Source of the DNA: Ochrobactrum quorumnocens
Lineage (GTDB): Bacteria; Pseudomonadota; Alphaproteobacteria; Rhizobiales; Rhizobiaceae
Assembly (NCBI RefSeq): GCF_002278035.1
Contig: NZ_CP022603.1
Coordinates: 1,183,501-1,247,500 of the forward strand
Direction: 5' to 3'
DNA length: 64,000 nucleotides
Shown here piece by piece: positions 56,721 through 64,000 of the stretch. The translations under genes were made by a program, and so were the position numbers. A model generated the notes under the pieces. That model was given only the letters and a program-made list of their open reading frames with translations, ran no database searches and was not told where the DNA came from. Positions within the stretch are counted from its first letter, which is position 1. Each line of letters opens with the position of its first letter.

Positions 56721-57710
56721 ATGAACAGAACATCAAAATTCACTCGCCGCGACATTCTTGCGATGTCTGCGGCTCTCGGTGCGACCGCAATTTCGACGCG
56801 CGTTTTTGCTGCAGACGAGAAGCTCAAAGTAGCTGGCATTCACGCTTCGCCGGTCGAAAATGCGTGGAACTCGCGTCTTCACGAAGCGCTCAAGCAGGCT
56901 CATGACGAAGGCGCCATCGAGTATGTTTTCTCGGAAGGCGTTTCGGCCAGCGATTATCCCCGCGCGATGCGCGAATATGCCGAACAAGGCATCAAGCTGA
57001 TCGTCGGTGAATCCTATGCCGTTGAACGCGAGGCGCGTCAGGTTGCAGGCGATTATCCGCAGACCACCTTTATCATGGGTTCGTCCGGAAAGGCACAGGG
57101 CGATAATTTCGGCGTGTTTGGCACGTGGAATTTTGAAGCAGCCTACCTCGCTGGCATGCTGGCAGGCGGCATGAGCAAGTCGGGCACATTCGGTTCAGTT
57201 GGCGCTGTGCCTATCCCGGAAGTCAACATGCTCATCAACGCATTCCAGGATGGCGTGAAAGAAACACGCCCGGATGCGAAGTTCAATGCCTCGTTCATCG
57301 GCACATTCTTCGACCCGCCGAAGGCACGCGAAGCTGGTCTCGCCCAGATCGACGCGGGTGCAGACATTCTGTTTGGCGAACGAATCGGTACAGCAGACGC
57401 AGCCAAGGAACGTGGCATCAAGGCAATTGGCTCTCTGATCGACTACACGCCCCGTTATCCAGACACCGTTTTCGCCAATGCGATGTGGTATTTCCGCCCG
57501 ATCCTCAACGCGGCCATTGCTGATGTGAAGGCAGGAACGCCAACCGGCAAGGATTACACCCCGTTTAGCCTCATGAAGGAAGGCGGCAACGATATCGTTT
57601 ACGTCAAGGGCGCAGCTCCTGCAGAAGTCGAAGCCAAGATGGAAGCGCGCCGCGCCGAGATCAAAGCTGGCACTTTCAAGATCGAGCCAAATCCGGCTGA
57701 GCCTAAGTAA
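56721..57710 (+). CDS. BMP-family ABC transporter binding protein
   Basis: The 329-residue protein starts with a twin-arginine-like signal (FTRRDILAMSAALGATAIST, cleaved after FAA) and has the BMP/PnrA fold: LKVAGIHASPVENAWNSRLH, FIMGSSGKAQGDNFGVFGTW, YLAGMLAGGMSKSGTFGSVG and DAGADILFGERIGTADAA. BMP proteins bind purine or pyrimidine nucleosides or related ligands. The two-Arg signal suggests export in folded form. First gene of an operon with the amidase, ATPase and permeases. Confidence 0.9.
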   Translation: MNRTSKFTRRDILAMSAALGATAISTRVFAADEKLKVAGIHASPVENAWNSRLHEALKQAHDEGAIEYVFSEGVSASDYPRAMREYAEQGIKLIVGESYAVEREARQVAGDYPQTTFIMGSSGKAQGDNFGVFGTWNFEAAYLAGMLAGGMSKSGTFGSVGAVPIPEVNMLINAFQDGVKETRPDAKFNASFIGTFFDPPKAREAGLAQIDAGADILFGERIGTADAAKERGIKAIGSLIDYTPRYPDTVFANAMWYFRPILNAAIADVKAGTPTGKDYTPFSLMKEGGNDIVYVKGAAPAEVEAKMEARRAEIKAGTFKIEPNPAEPK

Positions 57711-57731
57711 TAAACATTCAGGGCAGCAGAA

Positions 57732-59141
57732 GTGGCACTCGACATGAAGCAACAAGATGCAACGGCGCTCGCCAATGCGATCGCGAAAGGCGTTTTGACT
57801 GCGCAAGAGGCCATGAATGCTGCCATTGAAGCCGCAGAAAAATGGCGCCCTCTGGGCGCCATTACATATCTCGATGCAGAACTTGGACGCCGCAATGCGA
57901 CCGCCGTCGATATCAATCCGGAGAAAGCCTCCTTCGCTGGTGTGCCATCACTGTTCAAAGATCTGGGCGGACCTTGCGCCGGTTTGCCGATCCGTCTCGG
58001 CTCACGCGCCTGTATGAATGTATCGCCGGAGCTTGATTCAGAACTGGCAGCACGACTGCGCAAAGCCGGGCTCAATTTCTTCGGAACGACCACAGTGCCC
58101 GAGTTTGGCATGGCGCTTTCAAGTGAGCCAATAGATGGGCCTGTCGCACGTCATCCTTTCGATGAGGCTCTGTCCCCCGCTGGTTCCTCCGGTGGCGCAG
58201 CAGCAGCCGTTGCTGCAGGCATCGTTTCGATAGCCCATGCAACAGATGCAGGTGGCTCGATTCGCGTTCCGGCAGCCACATGCGGACTTATCGGGCTCAA
58301 GCCAAGTCGTGGTGCCATGCCCGCGGGTCCGCATTTCGGAAATTATCTTGCAGGTATCGCAAGCGAATTCGCCCTTTGCCGCTCAATCCGCGATGCAAAA
58401 GCGCTGTTCCCGCTCGTGGCCGGAAACTGCGACAGTTTCCTTCCTGATGTAGCACTCACATCAGGAACCGTGCCTCAAAAATTGCGTATCGGCATCATTT
58501 CAGGCGATCTTGCAAAATATCCGGTGACGGCTCAGCGCCAGCAAGTGGTTGCTGACGCGGCCCGTTTACTCGAAGCACAAGGCCATGTGATCCGCGACAT
58601 TCATGCGAAAACAATTGCGCCGCTCATTAATGTCAGCGCAACAGCCTTTGATCGGATTATCTCGGCCAATCTCGCATCGGCAATCAATGCGTTTTCGATT
58701 GATGAAGAAAAACTCGAAAGACTGACGCGTGCGGTGGCTTCACGCGGTCGCAAGATGAGCGCTGTCGCACTCTACGACGCCATGAATGGTGGCGTGATCA
58801 CCGCCTATCAGTTCTCGCAGATTTTCCACGATATCGATGTGCTCGTGACACCCATGCTGGCGCGTGCGCCGCAGCCAATCAGCTCATATCCAATGGATCA
58901 CGATGATGTGGAAGCGCATTGGCACAAGATGAACGCCTTTGCGCCTTATGCGGCACTGGCCAATATTTCCGGCTTCCCGGCACTTTCGATGCCTTTTGGA
59001 ACAGATGCGGATGGTATGCCACTTGCAATTCAGTTGATTGGACGAATGGGAGCGGACAATCTTCTATTGAACCTTGGTGAGGTCATGGAAGAGGACCAAC
59101 GCTGGCAGCACAAATTTCCCGTTGCGGGGTTAAACACATGA
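57732..59141 (+). CDS. Amidase-signature family hydrolase
   Basis: The 469-residue protein has the Ser-cisSer-Lys site: Lys in VPSLFKDLGGPCAGL, and SPAGSSGGAAAAVAAGIVSI followed by ATDAGGSIRVPAATCGLIGLKPSRG holding both serines. It hydrolyses an amide or ureido bond. GTG 57732 is preceded by GGGCAG. It lies between the binding-protein and ATPase genes and overlaps the latter by four bases (59138-59141), so it belongs to the uptake operon. It might open or finish degradation of the ring deaminated by the CodA-like enzyme. Confidence 0.88.
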   Translation: MALDMKQQDATALANAIAKGVLTAQEAMNAAIEAAEKWRPLGAITYLDAELGRRNATAVDINPEKASFAGVPSLFKDLGGPCAGLPIRLGSRACMNVSPELDSELAARLRKAGLNFFGTTTVPEFGMALSSEPIDGPVARHPFDEALSPAGSSGGAAAAVAAGIVSIAHATDAGGSIRVPAATCGLIGLKPSRGAMPAGPHFGNYLAGIASEFALCRSIRDAKALFPLVAGNCDSFLPDVALTSGTVPQKLRIGIISGDLAKYPVTAQRQQVVADAARLLEAQGHVIRDIHAKTIAPLINVSATAFDRIISANLASAINAFSIDEEKLERLTRAVASRGRKMSAVALYDAMNGGVITAYQFSQIFHDIDVLVTPMLARAPQPISSYPMDHDDVEAHWHKMNAFAPYAALANISGFPALSMPFGTDADGMPLAIQLIGRMGADNLLLNLGEVMEEDQRWQHKFPVAGLNT

Positions 59142-60649
59142 ACACAACAGTTCTTGAACTGCAAAACATAACCAAGCGCTTTGGCGCATTAACCGCCAAT
59201 GACGATATTTCGCTAAAGCTTGAACGCGGCGAAATCCTCGCTTTCCTCGGCGAAAATGGCGCTGGCAAGACCACGCTGATGAACATCCTCTTCGGTCATT
59301 ATGTGCCCGATGAAGGCCGCGTTTTCGTCAAAGGTATCGAAATCCCACAGGGCAAGCCACGCGCTGCAATCGATGCGGGCGTTGGCATGGTACACCAGCA
59401 TTTCACACTTGCACCGAACCTCACAGTGCTTGAGAACATCACCACCGGCACCGAAAGCCTCTGGAAACTGAAATCATCGCACGGCGCCGCTCATGCCAAG
59501 ATCGCCCAGATTGCCAAACGCTTTGGCTTGCAGGTCGATCCTGATGCACGGCTTGGCGACCTATCGGTTGGCGAACAGCAGCGCGTGGAAATTCTCAAAG
59601 CGCTTTATAACGACGCCGACATTCTCATCCTCGATGAGCCGACCGCCGTTCTGACCACGCAGGAAGCGGAGGGACTGTTTGCGACGCTTAAAGAGATGGC
59701 GCGTCAGGGCCTGTCACTGATTTTCATTTCGCACAAGCTGCATGAAGTAATGTCAGCCGCTGACCGCGTCGTGGTGCTGCGCGGCGGCAAGCTCGTGGCT
59801 GAACGCAAGGCCACGGAAACATCCAAGGAAGAACTGGCCGAACTGATGGTCGGTCGCCGTGTTTCCCGCCCTTTGCGCGCCGCTGCAACACCAGGCGAAA
59901 CATTGCTTGAAGCTAAAACTGTTACCGTCTTGGAAGACGGCGCAACGCGCCTGACCGACCTCGATTTTCACCTGCGCGCTGGCGAAACACTTGGGATCAT
60001 CGGTGTTTCGGGTAATGGACAGGCAGCGCTTGGGCGTCTGGTTTCGGGGCTCAGTCAACCTTCCAAGGGCACCCTCGTGATGTTTGGGCAACCGGTCACA
60101 CAGTTCGATCCACGGCAGTTTGTGGCGGACGGTGTGGGCCGCATCCCGGAAGATCGCAATGCGGAAGGCGCAATCGGCGATCTCACACTTTGGGAAAATG
60201 CCGTGCTTGAACGCGTGCGTGATCCACAGTTCTCCAGTGGGCTTCTGGTCAACCGAACGGCTGCGCGTGAATTTACCGACCGCATTATCAAGGATTTCGA
60301 TGTGCGCGGCGGAACACCTGACAGTCGCATTCGCCTGCTTTCCGGCGGCAATATGCAGAAGCTCATTCTGGGCCGCAATCTTGAAACTGCGCCGCGCATC
60401 CTCATTGCCGCACAGCCGACACGCGGGCTCGATGAGGGCGCCGTCGCAGCCATCCATGCCCGCATTCTGGAAGCCCGCGCCAAGGGTGCTGCCGTGCTGC
60501 TGATCTCGGAAGATCTCGACGAAATTATCGGACTTGCCGATCGCGTACAGGCTATCGTCAAAGGCCGACTCTCACCACCGATTGATGCGCAAGAAGCCAA
60601 TGCGCAAAGACTGGGCCTGATGATGGCCGGTGAGTGGAGCAAAGCATGA
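59138..60649 (+). CDS. ABC transporter ATPase of the BMP/nucleoside type
   Basis: The 503-residue protein has two nucleotide-binding halves: Walker A GENGAGKTTLMNIL, signature LSVGEQQRVEILKAL, Walker B ILILDEPTAVL; and second half GVSGNGQAALGRLVSG, LLSGGNMQKLILGRNL, ILIAAQPTRGLDEG. In the second half the Walker B Glu position reads Q (AAQPT), as usual for the inactive site of this family. Its last three codons and stop (SKA-stop) are provided by a palindromic repeat. Confidence 0.92.
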   Translation: MNTTVLELQNITKRFGALTANDDISLKLERGEILAFLGENGAGKTTLMNILFGHYVPDEGRVFVKGIEIPQGKPRAAIDAGVGMVHQHFTLAPNLTVLENITTGTESLWKLKSSHGAAHAKIAQIAKRFGLQVDPDARLGDLSVGEQQRVEILKALYNDADILILDEPTAVLTTQEAEGLFATLKEMARQGLSLIFISHKLHEVMSAADRVVVLRGGKLVAERKATETSKEELAELMVGRRVSRPLRAAATPGETLLEAKTVTVLEDGATRLTDLDFHLRAGETLGIIGVSGNGQAALGRLVSGLSQPSKGTLVMFGQPVTQFDPRQFVADGVGRIPEDRNAEGAIGDLTLWENAVLERVRDPQFSSGLLVNRTAAREFTDRIIKDFDVRGGTPDSRIRLLSGGNMQKLILGRNLETAPRILIAAQPTRGLDEGAVAAIHARILEARAKGAAVLLISEDLDEIIGLADRVQAIVKGRLSPPIDAQEANAQRLGLMMAGEWSKA

Positions 60650-60702
60650 TCCCGAAAAGTGTGAAGCGGTTTTCGAATAAGATTATGCTCAATCAAGCAA
60701 AG
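60643..60702. repeat. Palindromic repeat, copy 6, overlapping a gene end
   Basis: GCATGATCCCGAAAAGTGTG-AAGCGGTTTTCGAATAAGAT-TATGCTCAA is the one-hairpin form of the family. It overlaps the stop codon of the ATPase and lies within the operon before the first permease. Confidence 0.8.
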
Positions 60703-60713
60703 GGGCTCAACTG

Positions 60714-61757
60714 ATGCGTATTGAACGACGCGAGACACGGCCCGTGGCTTTGGTGGCAACCGCTCCGGTTATCGCGGTTCTGGTTGCTTTCGTGCTTGCT
60801 GGCCTGTTGATTGCCTGTGCTGGCGCACCAGTGTTCGAATCTTTTCGCCAGATCGCCATTGGAGCATTCGGCAACAAGCTCTCGATCACTGAAACATTGA
60901 CGCGCGCCACGCCTTTGATGCTGACCGGCCTCGCTGCAGCTGTCGCTTTCCGATCCAGGCTCTGGAATATCGGTGCGGAAGGCCAGTTTTATATGGGCGC
61001 TCTTGCAGTGGTCGCGTTCGGTACGCAATTGCAGCTTCCAGCCCCCTTGCTCATTCCGCTTTTGCTGATCGTTGGCGCGATTGCGGGCATGATCTTTCTG
61101 CTGATCCCGCTTGGGTTTCGCCTGCGTTTCGGTGTCGATGAAGTCGTGACTACGCTGCTGCTGAACTTCATCGCCGTATTGTTCGTCTCGATGATGATCG
61201 AAGGACCGATGAAAGACCCACTTGCCTTTGGCTGGCCGCAGTCAGAACCGGTTCCCGATGCAGCCGTGCTGCCGAAAATCATGGCGGGCATGCGCCTACA
61301 TATCGGCATCGTGATCGCCATCGCGCTCGCACTCATCATTGCCTATGTGCAGAAGCGCACGGTATTTGGCCTGGAAACCAAGGCAGCTGGTCTTAATCCA
61401 CGTGCGGCGCGGTTTGCTGGTGTGCCACTTGGAAAAACACTGGTGAAGGTCGCCTGCATCTCCGGCGGTCTTGCTGGCCTTGCCGGTGCAATACAGGTTA
61501 TGGGTGTGAAGGGCTATGTGACGACCGATCTGTCGCCGGGCTTTGGCTATTCCGGCATCATCGTCGCCATGCTGGCTAATCTCAACCCTATCGGCGCCAT
61601 CTTTTCGGCCCTCTTTGCCGCCGCCATGTTCGTCGGTGCTGATGGGATGAGCCGTGCTATCGGCATTCCCAGCTTCATTGCTGATGTCACCGTCGCCCTT
61701 TCGCTGCTCGCCATGCTGGTCGCATTGTTCTTCACCCAATACAGGATCGCCCGATGA
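60714..61757 (+). CDS. Nucleoside-type ABC permease 1
   Basis: The 347-residue protein has about eight to ten helices with the family region LTRATPLMLTGLAAAVAFRSRLWNIGAEGQFYMGALAVV (in two parts) and FGVDEVVTTLLLNFIAVLFVS. It pairs with the next gene product; ATGA-type overlap at 61754-61757. Confidence 0.92.
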   Translation: MRIERRETRPVALVATAPVIAVLVAFVLAGLLIACAGAPVFESFRQIAIGAFGNKLSITETLTRATPLMLTGLAAAVAFRSRLWNIGAEGQFYMGALAVVAFGTQLQLPAPLLIPLLLIVGAIAGMIFLLIPLGFRLRFGVDEVVTTLLLNFIAVLFVSMMIEGPMKDPLAFGWPQSEPVPDAAVLPKIMAGMRLHIGIVIAIALALIIAYVQKRTVFGLETKAAGLNPRAARFAGVPLGKTLVKVACISGGLAGLAGAIQVMGVKGYVTTDLSPGFGYSGIIVAMLANLNPIGAIFSALFAAAMFVGADGMSRAIGIPSFIADVTVALSLLAMLVALFFTQYRIAR

Positions 61758-62698
61758 ACGAGTTGATGGATATCCTGCTTTCCGCTGGCCTATGGGTCTC
61801 GGTGCTGCGCATTGCCACGCCCCTGATTTTTGGCACACTTGGTGCGCTTTATTGCGAACGCGCTGGCGTTCTCAATCTCGGCATCGAAGGTATCATGACC
61901 TTTGGCGCTATGATCGGCTGGCTGACGGTCTATAATGGAGCGGACCTTTGGGTAGGTGTGCTTGCCGCTGCGGCTTCCGGCGCGCTGTTCGGCCTGCTTC
62001 ATGCAGCGCTCACCGTCCCGCTTGGTCTGTCGCAACATGTGGTGGGCTTGGGCATCACGCTTTTTGCATCGAGCCTCAGCTATTTTTTGTTTCGTCTTCT
62101 GGTGCCACTGTCTTCGACCCCACCAACGATTACGCCATTCCAGCCGGTTAATCCGTCCTGGCTTGCAGATATTCCGTTTATCGGACAGGTGTTTGGCACA
62201 CAGACGGCGCTCACCTGGCTTGCCATTCCTCTGGCGCTCCTGCTTGGCTATGTTCTGTTCCGCACGCCGCTCGGCCTTGCTATCCGCATGACCGGCGAAA
62301 ATCCGCACGCTGCCGAAGCGCAAGGCATCAATCCGATCCGCGTTCGTATTTTCACGATCATGTTTGGCAGCGCCCTGATGGCCGTGGGTGGCGCGTTCCT
62401 CACACTCTCTGCATTCAACTCGTTCTTCCCAACCATGATGCAGGGGCGCGGATGGGTATGCATTGCACTCGTCGTATTTGCCTCGTGGAAGCCAGCGCGC
62501 GCCCTTCTGGGTGCATTGCTCTTCGCGCTCTTCGACGCGTTCCAGCTGCGCCTACAGACCGTTTATGGCAAGGTCGTGCCATATCAGCTCTTCCTGATGA
62601 TCCCCTACATCATGTCAATCGTGGCGCTTATCGTGATGGCACGCCGTGCGCGCGTACCACAGGCGCTGATGCAGCCTTATCGCCGCGGTGAAAGATAA
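61754..62698 (+). CDS. Nucleoside-type ABC permease 2
   Basis: The 314-residue protein has about eight to nine helices and the family markers ATPLIFGTLGALYCERAGVLNLGIEGIMTFGAMIGW (two parts) and GENPHAAEAQGINPIRVRIF. Together with permease 1 it forms the heterodimeric channel. A strong terminator follows directly. Confidence 0.92.
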   Translation: MNELMDILLSAGLWVSVLRIATPLIFGTLGALYCERAGVLNLGIEGIMTFGAMIGWLTVYNGADLWVGVLAAAASGALFGLLHAALTVPLGLSQHVVGLGITLFASSLSYFLFRLLVPLSSTPPTITPFQPVNPSWLADIPFIGQVFGTQTALTWLAIPLALLLGYVLFRTPLGLAIRMTGENPHAAEAQGINPIRVRIFTIMFGSALMAVGGAFLTLSAFNSFFPTMMQGRGWVCIALVVFASWKPARALLGALLFALFDAFQLRLQTVYGKVVPYQLFLMIPYIMSIVALIVMARRARVPQALMQPYRRGER

Positions 62699-62700
62699 TC

Positions 62701-62738
62701 AAAAGGGCGGCTGCAAATTGCAGCCGCCCTTTTGATTT
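62701..62738 (+). terminator. Rho-independent terminator of the nucleoside-type operon
   Basis: AAAAGGGCGGCTGCAA and TTGCAGCCGCCCTTTT form a perfect 16-bp stem with almost no loop, two bases after the last permease stop; the T-run lies in the descending arm. Confidence 0.9.
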
Positions 62739-62750
62739 GCGACGTCGATA

Positions 62751-63712
<962 letters not shown>

Positions 63713-63908
63713 AGCTATCAGTTCAGGATTGCAGGCTAAACCCATGGATCGTCATTCCTGTAAATTGGGAATACTTTGCCTTACCCATCAAAAGCAACAA
63801 AAAACAAAAATATGCAAATAAAATTAGAAAACCGTCTTTATAATAGAAGTATCTAAAATATTAATCACTTATTATACCGAAAAATTACTTAAATTTTAAA
63901 ACAAAAAA
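63713..63908. other. A/T-rich intergenic DNA
   Basis: No gene or repeat seen. It has several A-runs and probably held the upstream region of the lost amidohydrolase N-terminus. Confidence 0.4.
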
Positions 63909-63930
63909 AACGGCACCCTAAGGCGCCGTT
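63901..63930 (-). terminator. Rho-independent terminator of the gene at the right edge
   Basis: On the minus strand AACGGCGCC-TTAG-GGTGCCGTT (one mismatch) is followed by TTTTTTTGT, a strong terminator 23 bp after the stop of the edge gene. Confidence 0.85.
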
Positions 63931-63952
63931 ATTTAGTATACATTAAAGCAGG

Positions 63953-64000
63953 TCAAGCAACACTTGATTTACCGCTCTTTTCAAAGCGCTTGCGCTCATT
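63953..64000 (-). CDS. C-terminal end of an unidentified gene
   Basis: The last 15 codons (NERKRFEKSGKSSVA) and TGA stop (63953-63955) of a minus-strand gene that continues past the window. The basic tail and the terminator right after it support a real gene. Too short to name. Confidence 0.6.
   Translation of the reverse strand, partial: NERKRFEKSGKSSVA

Overview
The window looks like an accessory-rich stretch of an alphaproteobacterial genome of the Brucellaceae (Ochrobactrum/Brucella type). This is an inference. It rests on a MucR-like fragment, PleD-like cyclases, the gene families present, and a recurring ~100 bp intergenic palindromic repeat with a core such as CCGAAAAGTGTGAAGCGGTTTTCGG, seen at least six times. 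No rRNA, tRNA or CRISPR array was seen.

Left third (1-29 kb) is a mobile-element graveyard around a few intact operons. An IS630 element sits against a 5'-truncated family 25 glycosyltransferase (1-1644). A second IS630, carrying a LexA-like passenger gene, is inserted with a TA duplication into an already decaying MFS transporter gene (2148-4754). Upstream of that is a DUF308/HdeD membrane protein with a papain-like C-terminal domain. Then come a DJ-1/PfpI protein, a small secreted protein, an IS5/IS427 element, a three-gene operon (small membrane protein, KefC-type K+/H+ antiporter, DUF924 protein), and an SDR-aldehyde dehydrogenase pair separated by a 40 bp palindrome. From 16.1 to 21.3 kb there is a degenerate IS5, an IS630 tail that abuts the 3' end of a group II intron, a 5'-truncated IS110 and an intact IS3-family element with inverted repeats of about 57 bp. 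A hybrid histidine kinase translationally coupled to a receiver-GGDEF protein follows (22.3-27.1 kb), then IS5/IS6 remnants.

Middle (29.7-43.9 kb): a ribose-type sugar ABC transporter (ATPase, permease, binding protein) runs into a sugar isomerase/epimerase-like protein and a Gfo/Idh/MocA dehydrogenase. Intergenic hairpins and a terminator divide this operon. Divergent from it is a second phosphorelay: a small membrane protein, a hybrid histidine kinase with two receivers and an Hpt domain, and another receiver-GGDEF protein. An MFS exporter, a secreted FG-GAP-like protein and a HI0933-type flavoprotein follow.

Right third (45-64 kb): a minus-strand operon encodes a HAD-UbiA fusion with the polyprenyl-phosphate phosphoribosyltransferase motif, a DprE1-like oxidase, a small EmrE/ArnE-like transporter, an extended SDR and a class III aminotransferase. 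A GT-C-like multi-span membrane protein is convergent with it. Together they look like a locus for making, flipping and transferring a lipid-linked pentose (D-arabinofuranose-like), the most interesting candidate system here. Next are a tandem-PAS diguanylate cyclase, a YigZ protein, and a plus-strand cluster of CodA-like deaminase, BMP-type binding protein, amidase, ABC ATPase and two permeases, probably for uptake and breakdown of a nucleoside, base or similar N-heterocycle. The window ends with a decayed amidohydrolase carrying an in-frame hexanucleotide expansion and the last 15 codons of another gene.

All functional calls come from reading translated motifs; no database search was run.
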